From DAOTVY01 sp041082245 (GTDB taxonomy: Bacteria > Chloroflexota > Chloroflexia > DTKN01), in assembly GCA_041082245.1 (NCBI GenBank), contig JBDOIE010000006.1, forward strand, positions 1 through 64,000: a stretch of 64,000 nt of DNA, in the 5' to 3' direction. The notes under the pieces are model-generated. The model made no database searches. It saw only the letters and a list, made by a program, of their open reading frames with translations, and was not told the DNA's origin. This document shows, piece after piece, positions 38,476-46,456 of the stretch (the stretch's first letter is position 1; the number at the start of each line of letters is the position of its first letter). Both the position numbers and the translations under genes were made by a program.

Positions 38476-39849
38476 ATGAAGAGCGAGTTCTACGCAGCAG
38501 TGGCACAGATCTCTTCGGAGCGGGGCATTTCGCCCGAGGAGATCCTGGACAAAGTCGAACAGGCGCTCATCTCGGCGTACAAGCGCCGTTTCGGAGCGGC
38601 ACAAAACGTCAGTGTGCGGATCGACCTCGCCACAGGCGAGGCCAAGGTGTTCGCCGAAAAGCGGGTGGTCGAACAGGTGACCGACCCGCGCGAGGAGATC
38701 TCGCTCGCGGAAGCTCGCCGACTGGTGCCCAATGTGACCGTGGGCCAGGCGATCAGCATCGAAGCAACACCCCGTGACTTTGGACGTATCGCTGCTCAGA
38801 CGGCGCGCCAGGTGTTCCTGCAGCAGATCCGCGAAGCGGAACGCAACAAAGTCGTGGGGGAGTTCGCGGGCCGCGTGGGGGAAATGGTCACCGGTGTGGT
38901 ACGGCGGATCACCCCGCAGGGGATTTACCTGACCGCCGACCGGGCGGAGCTCTTTATGCCTGCCCGCGAGCAGATCGCCAGCGAACACTACCGCATCGGG
39001 CAGCACCTGAAAGTGTACGTGACCGAAGTCCGGGACGACAAGCGCGGTCCACAGATCGTCGTCTCCCGTTCCCACCCAAAGCTTGTGGAGCGGCTCTTCG
39101 AGATGGAAGTCCCCGAAGTGCTGCGGGGGGCGGTCGAGATCGTTGCCCTGGCTCGCGAACCCGGCGTGCGCACCAAGGTCGCGGTGCGAGCCACGCAACC
39201 CGGGGTGGATCCGGTCGGCTCTTGCGTCGGACAGCGGGGAGTGCGGATCCAGAACGTCGTGAACGCCCTGAACGGAGAAAAGATCGACGTGGTGCCCTGG
39301 AGCGCCGACCCGACGGTCTTTATCGCCAACGCTCTGTCGCCTGCCACAGTGGTGGAGGTGCAGCTGGACGAGGAAAGCCATACGGCCACCGTTGTGGTGC
39401 CGGACAAAGCGCTCTCACTCGCCATTGGCAAAGAGGGGCAGAACGCCCGCCTGGCGGCGCGGCTGACCGGGTGGCGCATCGACATCAAGAGCCTTTCCAC
39501 GCTGCTCGAAGAAGGGGAAACCGTGGAGACAGCCGAAGGGCAGACCGTGGAACAGGCCGTGCTGGTGCACGACCCGGAACTCGCTTCGGCGGCGGAAGAG
39601 ACGCGGCGCGTGCGGTCCGACGGCATGGTGATCTACCAGAAAGTGGCGTACGGACCACTTCCGGAAGCTTACCGCAACCGCACGGTGACCGTGCGTGCGA
39701 CCTCGCAAGGGGTATATGTGTACGACGGCGAACAGTTGGTGAGCTCCTTCCACCGGGGCGGGGAAAAAGCGACTGCTCCCCAGGCGCCGACCCGGCGGTC
39801 TGCCTCTACCTTCGAGCCGGAGGCGCCTTCCAGGCCCTCCGAGACGTAA
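38476..39849 (+). CDS. nusA: transcription termination/antitermination factor NusA
   Basis: 457 residues that bind RNA polymerase and nascent RNA. Domains in order: N-terminal polymerase-binding domain (1 to about 125), S1 (about 132-200, GEMVTGVVRRITPQGIYL), KH1 (around DPVGSCVGQRGVRIQ) and KH2 (ALSLAIGKEGQNARLAARLTG). A C-terminal extension of about 110 residues after KH2 is not the acidic repeats of E. coli; its second half is Ser/Thr/Pro-rich. The ATG follows GAGGTGATAGG. It leads the ylxR-infB-rbfA-truB-ribF operon; rimP, usually upstream, is absent here. Confidence 0.95.
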   Translation: MKSEFYAAVAQISSERGISPEEILDKVEQALISAYKRRFGAAQNVSVRIDLATGEAKVFAEKRVVEQVTDPREEISLAEARRLVPNVTVGQAISIEATPRDFGRIAAQTARQVFLQQIREAERNKVVGEFAGRVGEMVTGVVRRITPQGIYLTADRAELFMPAREQIASEHYRIGQHLKVYVTEVRDDKRGPQIVVSRSHPKLVERLFEMEVPEVLRGAVEIVALAREPGVRTKVAVRATQPGVDPVGSCVGQRGVRIQNVVNALNGEKIDVVPWSADPTVFIANALSPATVVEVQLDEESHTATVVVPDKALSLAIGKEGQNARLAARLTGWRIDIKSLSTLLEEGETVETAEGQTVEQAVLVHDPELASAAEETRRVRSDGMVIYQKVAYGPLPEAYRNRTVTVRATSQGVYVYDGEQLVSSFHRGGEKATAPQAPTRRSASTFEPEAPSRPSET

Positions 39850-39981
39850 GGGGGACCGGGGACAACGTTGCCTTTGCGGTAGATCGGTGACGGGCCCCAA
39901 CCCTGGAATGGATGAAGCAGGAGGTCAAGGTGCACCGGGCAGGAGAGCGCCCGGAGTATCTCTGGCGCGTGGAGGGGAAGC

Positions 39982-40371
39982 ATGGGCAAGCCTAAGGGCC
40001 GGCCGCGCCATATACCGGAGCGCACCTGTACGGCCTGCCGCAGGAAGCAGGCCAAACGCGGCCTGATCCGTATCGTGCGCACCGTCGATGGGCAGGTCGA
40101 GGTAGACCCGACCGGCCGCCGACCCGGACGGGGAGCTTACCTTTGTCCCGATCCGGCTTGCTGGGAAAATGCGCTGAAACGGAAGGTCCTGAACCGGGCG
40201 TTGCGCGTCGTGCTGACCCCGGAAGAGATCGAGAGATTGCGTTCTTATGCCCAGAGCCTGAAGGAGCAGGCCAGGGTTTCGGGATCTGGCCTGCCTGAAT
40301 ACGACCCGGATAGGGTTCAGACCCAGGACGGTGAAGGAATGTCCGCGGTCCCTGCGGAGCACAGGTCCTGA
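39982..40371 (+). CDS. ylxR: YlxR family RNA-binding protein (RnpM)
   Basis: 129 residues. The core is the YlxR/DUF448 domain (RTCTACRRKQAKRGLIRIVR, seen in residues 14-34, and GRGAYLCPDPACWENA), with the paired cysteines usual for the family. Members bind RNA, and the Bacillus homologue (RnpM) modulates RNase P. A C-terminal tail of about 40 residues is not conserved. Its place between nusA and infB is the classical one. Confidence 0.92.
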   Translation: MGKPKGRPRHIPERTCTACRRKQAKRGLIRIVRTVDGQVEVDPTGRRPGRGAYLCPDPACWENALKRKVLNRALRVVLTPEEIERLRSYAQSLKEQARVSGSGLPEYDPDRVQTQDGEGMSAVPAEHRS

Positions 40372-40380
40372 GGAGGAAGA

Positions 40381-42300
40381 ATGCCCAAGAAGAAACGACC
40401 ACCGCTTCGGGAAGAAGATCTCTGGGAAGAGGAAGACGCTGACAAGCCCCGCGTAGTGCGTCCTGCTCGCGGCGAGGCTCGCCCGGTGGTGCGCGCCCGG
40501 CCAGCCGGTACCCTCTCCAGCACCGTGCGGCGTCCCCCGGCCAGGCCGGTGGAGCTGCCTTCTCTGCTTACCGTCAAAGAGTTGAGCGAACGCCTTGGGG
40601 TCAGCGCCGTCGATGTGATCAAGACGCTCATGAAGAGCGGCATCATGGCCAACATCAACCAGCAGATCGACTACGACACGGCGGCGATCGTGGCCTCGGA
40701 CCTCGGATTCGAGACCGTGGAAGCTGTTCCCCCGCAGGCCGAAGAGGAAAAGGCTGCTCCCGCGCCCGCGGAAGATCTGGAAGCCGTTCCGCGCCCGCCG
40801 GTAGTGACGATCATGGGCCACGTCGACCATGGCAAGACGAAGCTGCTCGACGCCATCCGCCAGACGAACGTCGCCGAAGGGGAGGTTGGCGGCATTACCC
40901 AGCACATCGGCGCCTACCAGATCGAGGTACGCGGCAAGCGCATCACCTTCCTCGATACCCCGGGCCACGAGGCGTTCACGGCGATGCGCGCCCGGGGAGC
41001 CCAGGTCACCGACATCGTGGTGCTCGTCGTCGCTGCCGACGATGGGGTCAAGCCCCAGACACTGGAGGCGATTTCCCACGTCAAGGCGGCGCGTGTGCCG
41101 ATCATCGTCGCGATCAACAAGATCGACAAGCCGGAGGCCAATCCGGCGTTGGTCAAGCAGCAGCTGGCCGAGGCCGGCGTGATCGTGGAAGAGTACGGCG
41201 GGGATGCACCGTGTGTGGAAGTCTCGGCCAAGATGAAATGGCACATCGAGGACCTGCTGGACATGATCCTCCTTGTGGCCGAACTACAGGAACTGAAGGC
41301 AAACCCGAACAAACCCGCTGTGGGCACGATCATCGAGGCGGAGCTCGACCGAGCCCGCGGGCCGATCGCGACGGTCCTCGTGCGGGAGGGGACACTCCGG
41401 CTCAAGGATACCGTGGTGGTCGGGGAAACCTACGGCAAAGTGCGCGCCATGATGACGGACACCGGCCGTCGGGTGAAAAAGGCCGATCCGGCGATGCCGG
41501 TGGTCATCATGGGGTTGAACGACGTGCCAAACGCGGGCGATACCCTCCAAGTGGTTCCGGACGAGCGCACCGCGCGCGAGATCGCCCTCGCCCGACAGCG
41601 ACAGCGGGAGGCCGAGCGGATCCGTGCCCAGCGGGCCGTGTCGCTGGACGACCTGTTCAACCAGATCCGCGAGGGCGAGATCAAAGAACTGAACATCATC
41701 CTGAAGGCCGATGTCCAGGGCTCCATCGGGGCGATCGAACATGCGCTGAACAAGCTGAACGAGGACGGCGGAGAGGTCAAGGTCAACATCCTGCACAAGG
41801 CGACGGGAGCGATCACCGAGTCGGATGTGATGCTGGCCGTGGCCTCCCGTGCGATCATCATCGGCTTTAACGCGCGGCCCGATCCAGCTGCCCGGCGCGC
41901 CGCGGAGCGCGAAGGGGTAGATATCCGCTTCTACAACATCATCTACGAACTCGTGGACGATGTGAAAAAGGCCATGCAGGGCATGCTCGCCCCCAAGATG
42001 CGCGAGGTCGTGGACGGCTACGCAGAGGTGCGCCAGATTTTCCACCTGCCGGGCAAGATCGTGGCGGCCGGCCTCTACGTGACCGAGGGCAAGGCGCTCC
42101 GCAACGACCGGGCCCGCGTCCTGCGGGGCGGGGTCGTGATCCACGAAGGCCCCCTGGCCTCGCTCAAGCGGTTCAAGGACGACGTACGCGAGGTGGCAGC
42201 CGGCTACGAATGCGGCGCGACTTTGAGCGAGTTCAACGACATCCAAGTAGGGGATGTGTTGGAGTTCTTCCACGTGGAAGAGGTACCGGCGGCCGGATAA
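40381..42300 (+). CDS. infB: translation initiation factor IF-2
   Basis: A 639-residue GTPase that places initiator tRNA on the small ribosomal subunit. The N-terminal region is short (about 140 residues, with an IF2_N-type domain at 62-112: LTVKELSERLGVSAVDVI). The G domain follows: G1 GHVDHGKT (146-153), G3 DTPGHEA, G4 NKID. Domains II-IV complete it (VQGSIGAIEHALNKL, IREGEIKELNIILKADV in parts). It is at the short end for bacterial IF-2 because of the reduced N-terminus. The ATG follows GAGGAGGAAG. Confidence 0.97.
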   Translation: MPKKKRPPLREEDLWEEEDADKPRVVRPARGEARPVVRARPAGTLSSTVRRPPARPVELPSLLTVKELSERLGVSAVDVIKTLMKSGIMANINQQIDYDTAAIVASDLGFETVEAVPPQAEEEKAAPAPAEDLEAVPRPPVVTIMGHVDHGKTKLLDAIRQTNVAEGEVGGITQHIGAYQIEVRGKRITFLDTPGHEAFTAMRARGAQVTDIVVLVVAADDGVKPQTLEAISHVKAARVPIIVAINKIDKPEANPALVKQQLAEAGVIVEEYGGDAPCVEVSAKMKWHIEDLLDMILLVAELQELKANPNKPAVGTIIEAELDRARGPIATVLVREGTLRLKDTVVVGETYGKVRAMMTDTGRRVKKADPAMPVVIMGLNDVPNAGDTLQVVPDERTAREIALARQRQREAERIRAQRAVSLDDLFNQIREGEIKELNIILKADVQGSIGAIEHALNKLNEDGGEVKVNILHKATGAITESDVMLAVASRAIIIGFNARPDPAARRAAEREGVDIRFYNIIYELVDDVKKAMQGMLAPKMREVVDGYAEVRQIFHLPGKIVAAGLYVTEGKALRNDRARVLRGGVVIHEGPLASLKRFKDDVREVAAGYECGATLSEFNDIQVGDVLEFFHVEEVPAAG

Positions 42301-42318
42301 CAGCCCACGAGCGGGATC

Positions 42319-42699
42319 ATGGATGGGGCAGCGATGCCTTCGCGACGCACGGTTCAGGTAGCCAGTCTGATCCTGCAGGAACTGAGCCTCCTCCTGCAGC
42401 GGGAGATCAAGGACCCGGGGATCGGGTTCGTCACCCTGACCGATGTGGAGGTCAGCCCGGACCTGCGGGCGGCGCGCGTCTACTTCAGCGTCCTGGGCGA
42501 CGAACAGGCCGTCCAGGAGTCCCATCAGGCCCTGGAGCGGGCGAGCGGTTTCCTCCGCCACGAACTGGCGCAGCGGCTGACCCTCCGTGTCGTCCCGGAG
42601 CTCCACTTTGTACGCGACCGCTCCATCGAGCGCGGCCAGCGGATCCGTGATCTGCTCCGTCAGATCGAGGAGGAGCGCAAGCCCTCCGAAGAGGGGTAA
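42319..42699 (+). CDS. rbfA: 30S ribosome-binding factor A
   Basis: A 126-residue KH-fold protein for 16S rRNA 5'-end maturation and cold adaptation. Family marks are the DPGIGFVTLTDVEVSPDLRAARVYFS block (seen in parts, residues 32-57) and LRVVPELHFVRDRS. The ATG at 42319 has a weak ribosome site; an ATG at 42334 (MPSRRTVQV) would match the usual family start and is a real alternative. It lies between infB and truB as expected. Confidence 0.93.
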   Translation: MDGAAMPSRRTVQVASLILQELSLLLQREIKDPGIGFVTLTDVEVSPDLRAARVYFSVLGDEQAVQESHQALERASGFLRHELAQRLTLRVVPELHFVRDRSIERGQRIRDLLRQIEEERKPSEEG

Positions 42700-42702
42700 C
42701 CG

Positions 42703-43593
42703 ATGGAGGGCTTTCTCAACCTATATAAGCCTTCCGGTCCGACTTCCCATGACCTGGTGATGCGCATCCGACGAGCCCTTCGCGGCCCGCGCGTGGGCCA
42801 CGGTGGCACCCTCGATCCGCTCGCCGAAGGGGTGCTCCCGATCGGTATCGGCCGTGCCACCCGGCTGCTCCCGTTCTTCCAGGAAGCCGACAAGGCCTAC
42901 CGGGCCGAAATCGTCCTCGGTACCAGCACCACAACCTACGACGCGGAAGGGGAAATCACCGCGCAGCATCCCGTCCCACCGCTCGAGCGGCACACCCTGG
43001 AGCAGGTTCTGGCAACCTTTGAAGGGACGATCGAGCAGGTTCCTCCCCCCTTCTCCGCGGTCCGTCAGGGCGGACGTCGGCTCTACGAACGGGCACGCCG
43101 GGGCGAAGTGGTAACGCTGCAGCCTCGCCGTGTGCAGATCTACCGACTGCGGCTGCTTGCCTGGGAGCCGCCACGCCTGACGGTGGAGATTCAGTGCGGC
43201 AGCGGCACGTACGTCCGCTCCCTCGCGCACGACCTGGGCGAACGGTTGGGGTGCGGCGCCTATCTGGCCGCATTGATCCGGCTCCGCGTGGGGCCGATGA
43301 CAGTGGATGAGGCAGTCTCGGCTGAGCAGCTTGAGGCACTTATCGCACGGGGAGCCCTTGTGGAAGTCCTCCTGCCGATCGACCTGCCTGTGCGCCACTG
43401 GCCGGCGGTGGTGCTCCACGAAAGCGCGGTGCGCGCGCTGCTCGACGGCCGTGCGCTCGAATTGCCCGCGGATGCGGTACCTTCTCATGCACAGCACGCG
43501 CGGGCCTGCCAGAGCAATGGGACGCTCGTTGCCCTCCTGCGGCGCGACACCGGGGGGCGCCGATGGCATCCGTTCCTTGTCCTTCGGCCCTGA
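42703..43593 (+). CDS. truB: tRNA pseudouridine-55 synthase
   Basis: 296 residues that make pseudouridine 55 in the tRNA T-loop. It starts with GFLNLYKPSGPTSHD; the catalytic aspartate is D38 in GHGGTLDPLAEGVLP. Further blocks are AYRAEIVLGTST and CGSGTYVRSLAHDLG. The C-terminal PUA-like region is present. Its start is 3 bases after the rbfA stop. Confidence 0.96.
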   Translation: MEGFLNLYKPSGPTSHDLVMRIRRALRGPRVGHGGTLDPLAEGVLPIGIGRATRLLPFFQEADKAYRAEIVLGTSTTTYDAEGEITAQHPVPPLERHTLEQVLATFEGTIEQVPPPFSAVRQGGRRLYERARRGEVVTLQPRRVQIYRLRLLAWEPPRLTVEIQCGSGTYVRSLAHDLGERLGCGAYLAALIRLRVGPMTVDEAVSAEQLEALIARGALVEVLLPIDLPVRHWPAVVLHESAVRALLDGRALELPADAVPSHAQHARACQSNGTLVALLRRDTGGRRWHPFLVLRP

Positions 43594-43611
43594 GGAAGTG
43601 GGGTTGCAGCG

Positions 43612-44562
43612 ATGGAGGTCATCCAGGGGTGGACACGGATCGAGATACCCGGTGCCGTAGGCACCATCGGAGTGTTTGACGGCGTGCATCTGGGGCACCA
43701 GGTGCTCATGCGGGGGGTTGTGGAAAGGGCCCAGGCACTGGGGTTGCGTGCCGTCGCCATTACCTTCCATCCCCACCCGCGCTCCATCGTGGCGCCCGAT
43801 CTCCCCTGGGAGTACATCTGCTCCCTGGAAGAACGCATCGCGCGCATCTCCGAGCTGGGCGTGGACCTCCTGATCATCCTGCGGTTCACCCCGGAGCTGG
43901 CGGCAACGCCCGCCGAAGCATTCGTTGCCCAGCTCGTGGCCTGCGTTCCCATCCGCGAACTGCACGTCGGATCGGGCTTCGTGTTGGGAAGGGGGCGAGA
44001 GGGTGACCTGGCGCGCTTGCAGGCACTCGGACAACGGTGGGGGTTCTCGGTCTATGCTGTGCCGCCGGTATGCGTGGACGGCCGGCCGGTCAGCAGTACG
44101 CGCATCCGGGAGCTCGTTCAGGCCGGTCGCGTGGAAGAGGTCAGCCGGTGGCTCGGCCGGCCCTTTTCCTTGCGCGGAGAAGTTGTCGCGGGGGCAGGCC
44201 GCGGGCGTCTTCTGGGCTTCCCCACCGCCAACCTCCACCTCCACCCTCGCCAGCTCCTGCCTGGGGATGGAGTTTATGCGGTGCGGGTGCGTCTTCCCGC
44301 TGTCGCCTCCCATCCCGAGCTGCACGCGGGCCTTGCCTACGTCGGGCGCCGGCCGACCTTCGGCGCTGGCGAGCGCGTGGTGGAAGTGCACCTGCTCGAT
44401 TTCGACGGCGACCTGCTGGGGTACGAACTGCGCGCCGACTTTGTCCGGCGGATACGCCCAGACCGGACCTTCCCCAGCTCGGAAGCCCTGACGGAACAGA
44501 TGATGCGCGACCTGGCTGCAGCACGCGCGATTTTCCAGGTCGCTCCCTCGGAATACCCCTAG
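43612..44562 (+). CDS. ribF: bifunctional riboflavin kinase/FAD synthetase
   Basis: 316 residues that phosphorylate riboflavin to FMN and adenylate FMN to FAD. The N-terminal FAD synthetase domain has GVFDGVHLGHQ, and the C-terminal riboflavin kinase domain has GFPTANLHL and the GRRPTFG motif. It is the last gene of the nusA operon, downstream of truB as in many bacteria. The stop overlaps a convergent gene by 4 bases. Confidence 0.95.
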   Translation: MEVIQGWTRIEIPGAVGTIGVFDGVHLGHQVLMRGVVERAQALGLRAVAITFHPHPRSIVAPDLPWEYICSLEERIARISELGVDLLIILRFTPELAATPAEAFVAQLVACVPIRELHVGSGFVLGRGREGDLARLQALGQRWGFSVYAVPPVCVDGRPVSSTRIRELVQAGRVEEVSRWLGRPFSLRGEVVAGAGRGRLLGFPTANLHLHPRQLLPGDGVYAVRVRLPAVASHPELHAGLAYVGRRPTFGAGERVVEVHLLDFDGDLLGYELRADFVRRIRPDRTFPSSEALTEQMMRDLAAARAIFQVAPSEYP

Positions 44563-45668
44563 GATCGGCCTCCGTTCGTACCGTCTGCGCCGGACGGCAG
44601 ACGCGCTTTGGCTCCGGAAGGGACCGTACGCTCGAGCCACAGCTCCGTCCACCGCCGCGGCCGGGGCCGGAAACCGGCCCGCAGGTAGAGCGCGAAGGCG
44701 GCGAGGTTCCCGCTCGAAACCTGGAGTTCCAGGCGCGCCACGCCGCGCCGGCGCGCCTCTTCCTCGGCCTGCTCCAGCAGCCACAGGCCCCAACCCTGGC
44801 GGCGTGCCTCGGGGAAAACCCCGAGCGCCTCAATGCGCAGCGCATCCCGAACCCGGCGGTACACGAGCACCCCGGCCGGGCGGCCGTCCAGCTCGAACCA
44901 GAACGGTTCTGCGCGGCGGTGGAAGAGGTCATGCAGGATGCGTCGCGCCCACCAGGAGACGACCGGCAACTGCAACGCCCCCTCTAACCTCAAGTCTCCC
45001 TGTCGCACGGTATCCAGCACCGCGCGGGTGAACGCCTCGCGCTCCGGCTTCGCAGGTGCACGCAACGAAGGCTTCGGGGGCGACTGCACAGCGTCAGCTT
45101 GCAGCCTGCTTGCGACCGAAGCACAGTCCGCCATCTCTATCCCCAATTCGGCCAGATCCAGGAGGTTCGCCTGCTGGCGCTCCGGGGTGGGCGAAGAGGT
45201 CCCGTCTGCAAGAAGGATCACCCGGTAACCGTAGACGGTGGCATCGTAGACGGTCGCACGGACGCAGTTGGGCGTCTGTGTCCCGCCGATCACGAGCGTG
45301 TCCACGCCGGCGCGGCGGAGCAACCGGTCGAGCTCCGTCCCGAAGAAGGCGCTCCACGCCCGCTTGCGCACGACCGGCTCTCCCGGGCGAGGTGCAAGCG
45401 CAGGCACGATTTGCGCGCCCCAGCTTCCCGGAAGGCAAAATCCCCCGAGCCTCGAGAACGCCTCTCTGCGCACCGATTCTACATCCGCCCCGTCGGGCTG
45501 GTGCTCCCGTACCACAAAAACCACCGGCCGGTTCGCGGCGCGGAACGCTTCCAGCACCTCGGCAAGCCGCGGGACCGTCTCCGGTGCCCCGGCGACGAAC
45601 AGCTTCCCTCGTGGGTCGACGAAGTCGTTCTGCATGTCGATGATGAGCAGCGCCACTTGTGCCATCAT
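44559..45668 (-). CDS. isochorismatase-family cysteine hydrolase fused to a GNAT acetyltransferase
   Basis: 369 residues in two domains. Residues 1-190 form an isochorismatase/nicotinamidase-type hydrolase with the triad D11, K102, C135 (LLIIDMQNDF, GTQTPNCVRAT). Residues about 210-350 form a GNAT N-acetyltransferase with its acetyl-CoA loop (VFPEARRQGWGLWLLEQ). The first domain hydrolyses an amide or enol ether; the second acetylates an amine. Fusion suggests sequential steps on one substrate, but neither is known. ATG 45668 or 45665 could be used, with AGGAGCGG upstream. It overlaps the methyltransferase gene upstream by 4 bases. Confidence 0.82.
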   Translation of the reverse strand: MMAQVALLIIDMQNDFVDPRGKLFVAGAPETVPRLAEVLEAFRAANRPVVFVVREHQPDGADVESVRREAFSRLGGFCLPGSWGAQIVPALAPRPGEPVVRKRAWSAFFGTELDRLLRRAGVDTLVIGGTQTPNCVRATVYDATVYGYRVILLADGTSSPTPERQQANLLDLAELGIEMADCASVASRLQADAVQSPPKPSLRAPAKPEREAFTRAVLDTVRQGDLRLEGALQLPVVSWWARRILHDLFHRRAEPFWFELDGRPAGVLVYRRVRDALRIEALGVFPEARRQGWGLWLLEQAEEEARRRGVARLELQVSSGNLAAFALYLRAGFRPRPRRWTELWLERTVPSGAKARLPSGADGTNGGRS

Positions 45669-46435
45669 CCGCTCCTGCCGGGCTTCCAGCCCAGAGCGTA
45701 GAAGGTCGGGACAAAGAGCACCCGCTGGCCCGATCGTATGGCCTCTGCATCGATCCTTTCTAGCCGCTGGAGCTCGTCATGCGGGAGGTGGCCACGCAGG
45801 TCTTCCTGGCGGACGCGCCATTCTGCGGCAAACGCTGCATCCGGCTCTGCCGGGACCGTCCAGTTCCCGCCCATGATGCCTACCGTCGCTCGCAGGCCTG
45901 CGGCCGCGAAATATGCCCCGAGCCGGCGGCCGACCTCGGGGTCGGCTCCCTGCTCCCGCAGCGCCTGTGCCTGAAGTCGACCGAGGCGTGCCAGTTCGGG
46001 CGGATAATCGATCCGTCCGCCATAGTCCGGCTCGGCGCACGCGAGCACGCATCCTCCAGGCCGCACGACGCGGGCCATTTCGGCAACCACCTGTGCCGGC
46101 ACGCGCACCCACAACAGGAGGAAATGGCAGAAGACCACGTCGAACGACGCATCGCGGAACGGAAGCGCATGCGCGTCTCCCTGCACCCACAGGACGTCCG
46201 GATTTCGCCGGCGCGCGAAGGCAAGCATATCCGCATCGATGTCCAGCCCGACGAGGGAAGCGCGCATCATACCTGCTACCTCGGCGGTCACCGCCCCCGT
46301 GCCGCAGCCCACCTCGAGCACCGCGGACGCCCCGGCCAGACGGGCCTGCCGGAAGAGCCAGAGGCGCGTGGGGCGTGTCCACGAGGCCTGCGTCAAGAAC
46401 CATTCGTGCCACTCGCCCGTGCTCCGGAACTTCAT
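45665..46435 (-). CDS. class I SAM-dependent methyltransferase
   Basis: 256 residues. The SAM-binding motif I is VLEVGCGTGAVTAEV, followed by GLDIDADMLAFARR (acidic motif II) and the ARVVRPGGCVLACAEPDYG strand-helix typical of UbiE-like enzymes. The acceptor may be a small molecule, lipid or quinone. It starts 21 bases after the first GT39 gene in the same leftward direction and overlaps the next gene by 4 bases. Confidence 0.85.
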   Translation of the reverse strand: MKFRSTGEWHEWFLTQASWTRPTRLWLFRQARLAGASAVLEVGCGTGAVTAEVAGMMRASLVGLDIDADMLAFARRRNPDVLWVQGDAHALPFRDASFDVVFCHFLLLWVRVPAQVVAEMARVVRPGGCVLACAEPDYGGRIDYPPELARLGRLQAQALREQGADPEVGRRLGAYFAAAGLRATVGIMGGNWTVPAEPDAAFAAEWRVRQEDLRGHLPHDELQRLERIDAEAIRSGQRVLFVPTFYALGWKPGRSG

Positions 46436-46456
46436 CCGGGCCTCCTGCGCGACGCT

